NCBI GenBank assembly: GCA_021824175.1
Contig: JAKALP010000034.1
Coordinates: 1-60,393, forward strand
Direction of reading: 5' to 3'
Origin: Deltaproteobacteria bacterium
GTDB taxonomy: Bacteria > Desulfobacterota > Desulfobacteria > Desulfobacterales > Desulfosarcinaceae
Length of the DNA: 60,393 bases
This document shows, one piece after another, positions 23,102-30,394 of this stretch. The position numbers were made by a program, and so were the translations under genes. The notes under the pieces are model-generated. The model ran no database searches, had not been told where the DNA came from, and worked only from the letters and a program-made list of their open reading frames with translations. Position 1 is the stretch's first letter. Each line of letters opens with the position of its first letter.

Positions 23102-24520
23102 ATGAAAAAGCAACGGACGATGAACCCGGAAGAATCGCCCGAAACCGCGCCGATCGGCTCGGGGGTGCGGCGGATAAACAACGTTCCCCTATATATCATA
23201 GGAGCAATCGTCGCGAGTTTCATGATTGTCATGGTTCTTGTTGCTGCCGACAGGAGTCAAAAGAGCAGCGCCGCGAAGCCGAAGGAGGAAGTAAAAGCGG
23301 CTAGCAACACCACGGCCGCGTTTGCCAAGGAAATTACGGAAGGAAAGAAAGCGGGAATTGTCGAGCCCGCCAAGCCCCCGACAATCCCTGTGAAGAAGAC
23401 ACAGCAGCAGGCACAGCAAACTGAAGAGCAGACCGAGCCCGCAGGCGCTGAAGACTTGCAGATTAAAGAAGCCACCGAGCATTTAAGGCGGCGCCAAGAG
23501 GAGTTGAAGAATCAACCGGCCCCGGTCCCCGTGGACAACGAGGCCGAAATGATTCGGACGAGCAAGTTACAGATGTTCGAAAACGCCGTAAAGTCCGGCA
23601 CGGCGGTGCAAGCCCAGCCTCAATCCAATTCAGCGGGAGCGGGGACTGCAACCCCAAGAACCCGCGAGGAGATGATTGACCGGATCGCTTCACTGCGGCG
23701 GCAGTCCACCGAGGCCGGGGGAGACATCACTGCGCAATACCAGCAACGGCTCACCCAAATCAAAGGAATGGGCTTGGGCGGTACGGAAGGCATAGGCGGC
23801 GGTGGGGGGATAGCACTTGCCTCGGCCGCCACCGCGCAACCCTCTGGAGGCAATGGGTACGGGCAATTCGACAATCGGGGCGGCGGTGACCGTTGGCGCC
23901 TCGACTCCAAGCCGGAGCCCCCGCGATCACGCTATGAACTGAGGGCGGGAGCGGTCATTCCGGCAATTCTCATTCGTGGCATTAACTCCGAGCTGCCGGG
24001 CCAAATCACCGCCCAAGTTTCTCAAAACGTTTACGATACGGCCACGGGCAAATATCTGCTGATCCCACAAGGCACCATGGCGGTGGGGGCCTACTCCAGC
24101 GAAGTTATCTACGGCCAAGCCCGCGTATTGGTGGCGTGGCAGCGGCTCACCTTCCCCGATGGCAAAGCGATGGACATCGGGGCCATGCCTGGGGCCGACG
24201 AGGCCGGATATTCGGGGTTCGGCGACCTCGTGAACAATCACTACCTGCGGATATTCGGCTCAGCACTCTTGATGTCGGGGATTGTTGCGGGCGTCAGTTT
24301 AAGCCAGGACCATCAAGGCGTAGCCACCACAGACACCCAACGAGCCAGTGACGCAATGAGCGAGGCCCTGGGCCAGCAGCTTGGCCAAGTTGCGGCGCAG
24401 ATGATCTCCAAAAATCTCAATATTGCTCCAACGCTGGAGATTCGCCCAGGCTACAGGCTCAACATTGCCGTCACAAAAGATCTCACCATGCCGGCGCCAT
24501 ATGCGGCCTTTGATTACTAA
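23102..24520 (+). CDS. trbI: TrbI, VirB10-type channel protein
   Basis: A 472-residue protein spanning the envelope. A short cytoplasmic N-terminus leads to one membrane segment (about 25-46), then a long Ala/Gln/Pro/Glu-rich periplasmic linker (about 50-260), then the conserved VirB10 beta domain (RYELRAGAVIPAILIRGINS, about 276-295; then LLIPQGTMAVGAYSS). A Gly-rich patch is near 220-240. I chose ATG 23102, two codons after GTG 23096, because AAGGAG ends 5 nt before it. Confidence 0.93.
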   Translation: MKKQRTMNPEESPETAPIGSGVRRINNVPLYIIGAIVASFMIVMVLVAADRSQKSSAAKPKEEVKAASNTTAAFAKEITEGKKAGIVEPAKPPTIPVKKTQQQAQQTEEQTEPAGAEDLQIKEATEHLRRRQEELKNQPAPVPVDNEAEMIRTSKLQMFENAVKSGTAVQAQPQSNSAGAGTATPRTREEMIDRIASLRRQSTEAGGDITAQYQQRLTQIKGMGLGGTEGIGGGGGIALASAATAQPSGGNGYGQFDNRGGGDRWRLDSKPEPPRSRYELRAGAVIPAILIRGINSELPGQITAQVSQNVYDTATGKYLLIPQGTMAVGAYSSEVIYGQARVLVAWQRLTFPDGKAMDIGAMPGADEAGYSGFGDLVNNHYLRIFGSALLMSGIVAGVSLSQDHQGVATTDTQRASDAMSEALGQQLGQVAAQMISKNLNIAPTLEIRPGYRLNIAVTKDLTMPAPYAAFDY

Positions 24521-24547
24521 CAATAGGGCAGGGGAGGGCAGAGCCGA

Positions 24548-25294
24548 ATGAAACGAATAGTGCTCTACACGGTGCTGTGGCTGGCGCTCATGGCGGGACC
24601 GGCATCGGCGGGAATACCAACCATCGATGGCGCCAATTTAGTCCAAAGCATTATGGGTGTGTTGGAGACCATCAACCAAACCCAACAGATGATCCAGCAG
24701 TACTCGACGCAACTGCGACAATATGAAAATCAACTCCAAAACACGATGGGACCCTCGACCTACATTTGGAGCAACGCCCAGGGGTCCATCAACGGGCTGC
24801 TCGGCGCGATAAACACGATAGAGTATTATCGGGGTCAGCTCGGGACGCTCGACCGATACCTTAATAATTTCCAAGATGTCGGCCATTATCAAAGCCTATC
24901 CAGTCTCACGAGCCGGAATTGTACGCCGGCGCAGACCGCTCAATTGACCGACTCAGAACGTTTTACTTCCGAGGCCCAAAAAAGGTCCAACGACGCCTCC
25001 ATGCAGGGCATCAATCAGCAACAAGAGTCATTAAGGCAGGACGCTCAAACTCTATCGCAGCTTCAAGCCAACGCCCAAACCGCCACGGGGCAAATGCAAG
25101 CGATACAGTACGGCAATCAGTTTGCAGGCAATCAAGCAAGCCAACTTATGCAGATACGGGGTTTGCTAATCGCGGAGCAAAACGCGATGGTAACGCGACA
25201 ACAGGCGTTGGCCGATCAGGAAGCAAAAGAAGAGGCTAGCGCGGAACAGCTCCGAAAGGGGGATTTTGTATCCAGTCCGCGCCAGGGCTGGTAG
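24548..25294 (+). CDS. trbJ: TrbJ, VirB5-type pilus-associated protein
   Basis: A 248-residue secreted protein with a signal peptide (cleavage near SAG, about residue 22) and long Gln/Asn-rich helices, as in VirB5/TrbJ proteins that sit at the pilus tip. It ends KGDFVSSPRQGW, a tail almost identical to the end of the next gene, trbK. A GGGCAGGGGAGGGC stretch lies before the ATG. Confidence 0.88.
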   Translation: MKRIVLYTVLWLALMAGPASAGIPTIDGANLVQSIMGVLETINQTQQMIQQYSTQLRQYENQLQNTMGPSTYIWSNAQGSINGLLGAINTIEYYRGQLGTLDRYLNNFQDVGHYQSLSSLTSRNCTPAQTAQLTDSERFTSEAQKRSNDASMQGINQQQESLRQDAQTLSQLQANAQTATGQMQAIQYGNQFAGNQASQLMQIRGLLIAEQNAMVTRQQALADQEAKEEASAEQLRKGDFVSSPRQGW

Positions 25295-25333
25295 AAAGCA
25301 TAGCTATCGTATGTTCTTAGAAAGGAGCGAATT

Positions 25334-25492
25334 ATGAAGAGGGCGGTATGTATTATCGTACTTATTGTCACTTTGTGTGGGTTTTGCGCCTGCGGCGAGA
25401 GCAAAAAAGAGAAGGCTGAAAGACAACAAGGAGAAGCATCAAAAGAACTTCGAAAAGGAGAATTCAAGCCAAGCCCGCGTCAGGGTTGGTAA
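25334..25492 (+). CDS. trbK: TrbK-like small lipoprotein (entry exclusion)
   Basis: A 52-residue lipoprotein. Hydrophobic residues 4-17 are followed by CGFCACGES, so Cys20 is the probable lipidated residue although the lipobox is imperfect. A Lys/Glu-rich stretch ends KGEFKPSPRQGW. AAAGGAG precedes the ATG. It lies between trbJ and trbL, exactly where RP4 trbK encodes the entry-exclusion lipoprotein that stops transfer between cells carrying the same plasmid. The tail is shared with TrbJ. Function is inferred from position and lipoprotein form. Confidence 0.82.
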   Translation: MKRAVCIIVLIVTLCGFCACGESKKEKAERQQGEASKELRKGEFKPSPRQGW

Positions 25493-25502
25493 AGGGGCCG
25501 CC

Positions 25503-27263
25503 ATGGGGAAACGTTGGGTAGTAGCAGCCTTGGTAATCATTTTCTGTTGTCTTGCTATAAGCCAAGCCCACGCCGATATTAATAATTCAGGTCTGCTCGA
25601 TAATGTCATTCGACGTTATTCCAACGCAGCCAGTTCTTGGGTGGGCGTCATCAGAGACGCAGCGAGCCGTTTGTTCTGGACCCTCGTGCTAATCTCCATG
25701 GTCTGGACTTTTGGAATGATGGCCTTAAGGCAAGCAGGCCTACAAGAGTTTTTTGCCGAATTCTTGAAGTTTACAATCACTACAGGTTTTTTCTGGTGGC
25801 TGCTTACGAATGGACCCAACTTCGCTGATTCAATAATCCGATCTCTGAGAATTTTGGCCGGCAGTGCAACCGGTCTTGGCGACAATATCTATCCATCTGA
25901 AGTAGTAGACATCGGATTTAATATCTTTTTCTCCGTTCTGAAACGGACCTCGGCCTGGAAACCTGTGGATAGCACAGCCCTGATACTAATTGCGGTAGTT
26001 GTTTTGGTCATCCTTGCCTTGGTCGCCGTTAATATGCTGCTGCTGATTGTTTCTTCGTGGATACTCACATATGCGGGAATATTTTTTTTAGGGTTTGGTG
26101 GGTCTAAATGGACTTCCGATATGGCCATTGGGTACTACCGCAGTGTTTTATCTATTGCCGCGCAGCTACTCGTTATGGGGCTTCTCATAGGCATTGGGCA
26201 GGGGTTTATCAACGATTACTACCAGCAAATGGCCGAAGGCTTAAGATATGGTGAAATGGGTGTTTTACTAGTTGCAAGCATTGTGCTGTTGGCGCTGGTC
26301 AGCAAAGTCCCACCCATGATTGGCCAATTAGCCTTCGGAGGGGGCGGCGGTGGCGGTGTAGGAACTTTTGGAGCCGGTGCCGCATTAGGAGCAGCCGGCG
26401 CCCTGATGTCAGGCGCAGCCATGGCGGGTGCAATGGCGAAGGCAGCGGCCACCGGCATGGCGGGAGGGGCGCAAGCCTTAATAGCAGCATATAAGCAAGC
26501 CGGGCAAAATGTATCGGAGGGATCGGACATCTTATCCGGCTTTGCCGTTCAAAGCGGGGACGCCTCCCCGGCCGGCAGTGCATCTGAAGCCGCTGGCAGC
26601 GAAGCAGGCTTAGCCAAAGAGGGCGGCCAAGCATCAGGTGGAGGCGCGTTCAGTGCCTCCACAACCAGCGGGGCCGGCGACAATAGTTCTTCCCAGGCCG
26701 CCAGCAATACCTCACCCGGCGACGGTGCCTCCGAAATCGCAGGCGGCGAAACACCCGCAAGCCCTCCTGGCATCCAAGCCAGCGAAGGGGGTGGTGCGAC
26801 CTCATCCAGTCCTCCCGGCATCCAAGCCGGCGAAGCAGGAGGCATATCCAGTGCTACCGCAACCAACGGGGCCGGCGACCCAGGCCGTTCCGCAAATAAC
26901 GGTAAGAATTCTTCCACCTCAGGAAAAACACGCATGCCAACAAAAAGGACCCGTATTGCAGCAGACACAGCGGCGAACCTCATTAAGGGAGCATATGATG
27001 TCGCAAAAGGTCATATCGCTAATACTACAACGGGCGGGAAAATAGCAGCAGCAATTAAAAAAAGGGCAGGGGACGCAAATCAAGCGAAGGAAGCCCAAAC
27101 AAATCAAGAAAATCAAATATCAAAATTACCGGAGTTTAACGGCGACAGCTTGCAGGCGGACCCCGAGCAGGAGATAGCGGCCTTCGTATCCCACCCCTCG
27201 ACGGGAGCGTTTGCGGAGGACGCCATAACCCAACAAGACACCCATACAAGGAGGAGCGGATGA
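25503..27263 (+). CDS. trbL: TrbL, VirB6-type polytopic channel protein
   Basis: A 586-residue protein with a signal-like segment and about six more membrane segments over residues 1-285 (one is LVMGLLIGIGQGFIN). A Gly stretch (GGGGGGG) and an Ala/Gly/Ser-rich hydrophilic C-terminal region follow (about 285-586). That region contains a tandem repeat in which SPPGIQASEGGGA and SPPGIQAGEAGGI are two copies. I chose ATG 25503; the frame extends upstream through trbK. The stop overlaps trbM (ATGA). Confidence 0.92.
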   Translation: MGKRWVVAALVIIFCCLAISQAHADINNSGLLDNVIRRYSNAASSWVGVIRDAASRLFWTLVLISMVWTFGMMALRQAGLQEFFAEFLKFTITTGFFWWLLTNGPNFADSIIRSLRILAGSATGLGDNIYPSEVVDIGFNIFFSVLKRTSAWKPVDSTALILIAVVVLVILALVAVNMLLLIVSSWILTYAGIFFLGFGGSKWTSDMAIGYYRSVLSIAAQLLVMGLLIGIGQGFINDYYQQMAEGLRYGEMGVLLVASIVLLALVSKVPPMIGQLAFGGGGGGGVGTFGAGAALGAAGALMSGAAMAGAMAKAAATGMAGGAQALIAAYKQAGQNVSEGSDILSGFAVQSGDASPAGSASEAAGSEAGLAKEGGQASGGGAFSASTTSGAGDNSSSQAASNTSPGDGASEIAGGETPASPPGIQASEGGGATSSSPPGIQAGEAGGISSATATNGAGDPGRSANNGKNSSTSGKTRMPTKRTRIAADTAANLIKGAYDVAKGHIANTTTGGKIAAAIKKRAGDANQAKEAQTNQENQISKLPEFNGDSLQADPEQEIAAFVSHPSTGAFAEDAITQQDTHTRRSG

Positions 27264-27853
27264 GAAGATGGTTGTTTACGACACTGGTTGTCGCGGTAGT
27301 GGGCGCCGCAATGACGGCGGCGGTTATCAATGCCAAAGCAGATAGCGGCATATTGGAGGGAGATACGCGGTTATCGTGTGAAGCCCTTTTATGTTTAGCA
27401 TCAGGAAAGAAACCCACTGAATGCGGACCGTCGCTGAATCGGTACTTTTCAATTAATTGCGGTAAGTTCATTGACACCATAAGGGAGCGCAGGAAATTCC
27501 TTGATCTGTGCCCCGCGGCGAACCAAAGCCCCGAAATGGCCGGACTTGCCGACGCCCTGGCAAACGGGGCAGGTCGCTGCGACGTGGTATCGCTCAACAA
27601 ACTGTATATACCGGGTTCAGGCGATTTAGTTTTTTATATCTCGAACCAGATACCAAGTTATTGCGCATACCTCAGCAACCCATACACCTCATATGACGAC
27701 ACCCGGCCGGTTTATGTCGGCCTCCCCGAAAGAGGTGGCCATTGGGTCGAGGCAAAGGACTATGATCAAGAGCTGCGGGCATATAACGAGCGGATTAAGG
27801 CCGAAGATGAAGCTAAAGAAAAGGCGCTCAGAGAGCTTCTCGGCACGCTTTAG
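27260..27853 (+). CDS. trbM: TrbM, secreted conjugation protein
   Basis: A 197-residue protein with a signal peptide (about 1-28) and the TrbM signature: CEALLCLASGKKPTECGPSL (about 40-59), then YFSINCGKF and RRKFLDLCPAA. Conserved cysteines suggest disulfides in the periplasm. The C-terminus is a charged helix. It overlaps trbL by 4 nt and trbP by about 47 nt. Confidence 0.92.
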   Translation: MRRWLFTTLVVAVVGAAMTAAVINAKADSGILEGDTRLSCEALLCLASGKKPTECGPSLNRYFSINCGKFIDTIRERRKFLDLCPAANQSPEMAGLADALANGAGRCDVVSLNKLYIPGSGDLVFYISNQIPSYCAYLSNPYTSYDDTRPVYVGLPERGGHWVEAKDYDQELRAYNERIKAEDEAKEKALRELLGTL

Positions 27854-28535
27854 AAGTATCAGCGTTCCCCCCGCGTTGCGGCTATCCGGCGCAACGGAGG
27901 CGCTAAAATGGATCGGACTGATAATGATGACAGGCGACCATGTCAATAAGTATCTATGCGGCGAAGCATATCGGACGCTGTTTAATGCGGGCCGGATCGC
28001 CATGCCGCTGTTTGTGACGGTGTTTGCCTACCACTTGTCGAAGCATAAAGTCACGGCACGCCTTTTGGTGCGGCTGTTGGTGGCCGGCGTGCTCGCATCT
28101 CCAGCATTCATGGCCCTTAATAAGTTGCTTGGCGGATGGTGGCCGCTAAACATTATGTTCTTGTTCTTTTGTCTTGCGGCCATCACCGCGTTGAACGAGC
28201 AGAAGCGCTACCTTTCGGCGGTGCTGGTCGGCATTCTCGGTGGAGCAATTGTTGAATTCTTTTGGCCTGCGCTCTACTACGGGGTTGCGGCGACGCGCTA
28301 CTTCAAACGGCCCTCTTGTTTGACCGCTATCGTCGCGGTGGCGCTGCTTGCGGTGTGCAGGATAGTAAATGGCTGTTCCTGGGCTCTGATGGCACTCCCC
28401 ATCATCGTGGGTCCCTCTCTTTTAGCGAAGCGGTATCCGATTTCGATTCCACGCGCCAAATGGTTCTATTACGCCTACTATCCTGCACACCTTTCCATGA
28501 TTTGGGCCATTCAGGCCATTCAAAAGTTTAGCTGA
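27807..28535 (+). CDS. trbP: TrbP, TraX-family membrane protein
   Basis: A 242-residue polytopic protein of the TraX family; in the F plasmid TraX acetylates pilin, and RP4 TrbP belongs to the same family. Signatures are LKWIGLIMMTGDHVNKY (about 34-50), AGRIAMPLFVTVFAYHL and KWFYYAYYPAHLSMIW near the C-terminus, with about eight membrane segments. I start it at ATG 27807 (AAGG 6 nt upstream), within the end of trbM. A TTG near 27875, just before the conserved part, is an alternative. No trbN (lytic transglycosylase) or trbO homologue is seen before it. Confidence 0.85.
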   Translation: MKLKKRRSESFSARFRSISVPPALRLSGATEALKWIGLIMMTGDHVNKYLCGEAYRTLFNAGRIAMPLFVTVFAYHLSKHKVTARLLVRLLVAGVLASPAFMALNKLLGGWWPLNIMFLFFCLAAITALNEQKRYLSAVLVGILGGAIVEFFWPALYYGVAATRYFKRPSCLTAIVAVALLAVCRIVNGCSWALMALPIIVGPSLLAKRYPISIPRAKWFYYAYYPAHLSMIWAIQAIQKFS

Positions 28536-28541
28536 ATAAAT

Positions 28542-28554
28542 TTTAGCCGCTAAA
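28542..28554. promoter_or_regulatory. KorB operator (OB) between trbP and the OmpA-lipoprotein operon
   Basis: TTTAGCCGCTAAA, a perfect KorB operator 6 nt after the trbP stop and 22 bp upstream of a KorA operator. Adjacent OB and OA sites are the arrangement in which RK2 KorA and KorB repress cooperatively. Confidence 0.9.
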
Positions 28555-28560
28555 AAATGT

Positions 28561-28589
28561 TTGACGGCAATTAAAGGTTTAGCTAAACT
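28561..28589 (+). promoter_or_regulatory. KorA/KorB-regulated promoter of the OmpA-traF-traE-traC operon
   Basis: TTGACG (28561-28566), a 17-bp spacer and TAAACT (28584-28589) form the promoter. The perfect KorA operator GTTTAGCTAAAC (28577-28588) covers most of the -10 box, exactly as at 10414-10442. Transcription would run into the lipoprotein gene at 28638. Confidence 0.88.
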
Positions 28590-28637
28590 TTTATCGTAAT
28601 CGGTTAACGAATTTTCGTGAAAAAGGAGGGAGGACAC

Positions 28638-29291
28638 ATGAAAAAAAGCATTGTTGGTGCGGCATTGCTGGTTGTTTTGGCCTTAACCGGCTGTGCCGGG
28701 CAGACCGCCGAAGAGAAGGGGACAAAAAACGGTGTTCTGATCGGGGCGGGAGCGGGGGCAATCCTCGGCCAGGTCATCGGCCGCAACACCCAAGGCACGC
28801 TCATCGGAGCGGCGGCGGGCGCCGCAGTGGGTGGCCTCGTCGGCAACCGCGTCGGCAACTACATGGACAAGCAAGAGGAAGAACTACGCAAGGCAGCGGC
28901 GGCATCCCAGGCGCTGACCGTCCAGCGGGCCAAAGTCGCCGAAGTTGACGCCATTGTGGCTACATTTAAGTCCGATGTGTTGTTTGACGTTGGCTCAGCG
29001 AGTCTAAAAACCGGCGCAAACTCCGAGATGGATCGGATCGCCGGCATATTGCAGAAATACCCCGAGACCAAGCTGAAGGTTGAAGGCCACACCGACAGCA
29101 GCGGCTCAGAATCCTTCAACCGGAAGCTTTCCGAGAAGCGGGCCGAAGCCGTAAAAACCGCACTGGTGCAGCGCACCGTCGCCCCCGAACGCATCACGAC
29201 CGCCGGATACGGCGCAAGCATGCCGGTGTCGCCGGACGCGGCTCAAAATCGGCGAGTCAATATCGTAATTCTTCCCACGGCGGCAAGCTGA
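28638..29291 (+). CDS. OmpA-family lipoprotein with glycine-zipper region
   Basis: A 217-residue outer-membrane lipoprotein. The signal ends LALTGCAGQ, with Cys18 lipidated. A Gly/Ala-zipper segment follows (about 38-75: LIGAGAGAILGQVIGR and AAAGAAVGGLVGNRVG), then a peptidoglycan-binding OmpA domain (about 105-217; LKVEGHTDSSG and RAEAVKTAL). It probably ties the envelope complex to the cell wall. I chose ATG 28638, with GGAGG upstream, over GTG 28617. It is the first gene of the KorA/KorB-controlled operon. Confidence 0.9.
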   Translation: MKKSIVGAALLVVLALTGCAGQTAEEKGTKNGVLIGAGAGAILGQVIGRNTQGTLIGAAAGAAVGGLVGNRVGNYMDKQEEELRKAAAASQALTVQRAKVAEVDAIVATFKSDVLFDVGSASLKTGANSEMDRIAGILQKYPETKLKVEGHTDSSGSESFNRKLSEKRAEAVKTALVQRTVAPERITTAGYGASMPVSPDAAQNRRVNIVILPTAAS

Positions 29292-29335
29292 AGCACAGTG
29301 GGCGGGCCATCGGCCCGCCCCAACACGAGGCCCAC

Positions 29336-29845
29336 ATGGACCCAATACTCACTAAAGAAGATTTTCTTCTGAATGTGTCGGAAGGCGATTACGAAAAAGG
29401 CTCTATCATCCTGTCGTCCGGCAATAACGATATCGGCCGCATCAGCGTGCTGGAGTACCGGCAATTACAAAGGCAGTCATTCAAAAAGCCGCTGCCGTAT
29501 TTACTGCAATTTTTAAACCTGCTTCGGATAGCATTACACTTTGCAGCGAGATTGGCACTGATGGTGCCGGCAATTTATGTTTATTGTTCGGGCGTAGCAG
29601 TGCTTAGCGATGTTGTTGAGCTTAAGGCGCTGAAAACAGCTGATATGTACTCCCCTCCGCTCATTTTCCTCGGCATTATGCTAGGGGCAATCGTTTATTG
29701 CTTCGAAGTAATGATCAGGAGAAATGTCCCAGGATTCGTTAATTGCTTTGAAGCACATTTTCAGCGCGCCTTAACCGGGCGATTTCCAGCCTTAAAGACG
29801 TTGAAAAAATTCGGCATGCGGTGGATGCCGTCGGAGCAAGCATAA
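29336..29845 (+). CDS. Hypothetical membrane protein upstream of traF
   Basis: A 169-residue protein with a soluble N-terminus (1-50), two clear hydrophobic segments (about 66-92 and 108-125) and a basic C-terminus. GAGG lies 5 nt before the ATG, and it is 3 nt from traF, so it belongs to the operon. No family is recognised. Confidence 0.7.
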   Translation: MDPILTKEDFLLNVSEGDYEKGSIILSSGNNDIGRISVLEYRQLQRQSFKKPLPYLLQFLNLLRIALHFAARLALMVPAIYVYCSGVAVLSDVVELKALKTADMYSPPLIFLGIMLGAIVYCFEVMIRRNVPGFVNCFEAHFQRALTGRFPALKTLKKFGMRWMPSEQA

Positions 29846-29848
29846 AAC

Positions 29849-30382
29849 ATGAACGTGCGCCGCTTGATGAAATCCATACCCTCTTGCTTAGTCGTCTTAT
29901 TTTTGGCCTTGTGCCTGATCCACCTTGCCGGCGCGCGCATCAACACAACCAAAAGCATTCCTATCGGTCTATATTGGGCCACTTGCGCAAAGCCAAGCAA
30001 AGGTTCTTACGTGATGTTTTGTCCCCCCCCAGAGCGAGCGGCTTTTGATGTTGCCAAGGACAGGGGCTACATTACGGCCGGTCCGTGTCCAGGCGGCTAC
30101 GGTTATATGATGAAGCGGATTTTAGCCGTTAAAGGTGATGCCGTTCGTTCTTGCGAACAAGGCGTGTTCATTAATGGAGCTCTTCTCGCTCTCAGCAAGC
30201 CCCTATCTTCTGATCTCTCCGGCCGTGCGCTGCCGCAGTATCGCACCGACAACCACACCCTTGCCGCAGACGAAGTCTTGCTCATGTCGGACGTAAGCGC
30301 AACATCCTTTGACGGCCGCTATTTCGGCCCCGTGCCGGTGGCTCAAATCCGATCAGTGATTAAACCCGTCTTCATTTGGTAA
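29849..30382 (+). CDS. traF: TraF, pilin-processing and cyclising S26 peptidase
   Basis: A 177-residue S26-family peptidase. Catalytic residues are recognisable at positions matching RP4 TraF (Ser37, Lys89, Asp155 as I recall): Ser36 in KSIPIGLYW, Lys89 in MMKRILAVKGD and Asp155 in SFDGRYFGP. An N-terminal membrane segment (about 10-28) anchors it. In RP4, TraF removes the C-terminal tetrapeptide of TrbC and joins the ends into a ring. The gene is far from traG here but in the same operon as traE, traD and traC, the RP4 neighbours. Confidence 0.93.
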   Translation: MNVRRLMKSIPSCLVVLFLALCLIHLAGARINTTKSIPIGLYWATCAKPSKGSYVMFCPPPERAAFDVAKDRGYITAGPCPGGYGYMMKRILAVKGDAVRSCEQGVFINGALLALSKPLSSDLSGRALPQYRTDNHTLAADEVLLMSDVSATSFDGRYFGPVPVAQIRSVIKPVFIW

Positions 30383-30394
30383 GGAGGATTATCA

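Noticed and set aside
30121-30133. TTTAGCCGTTAAA, a one-mismatch KorB operator
   Set aside because: It lies in the middle of traF, where it encodes conserved residues (ILAVKG) around the catalytic lysine, and is not at a gene junction.
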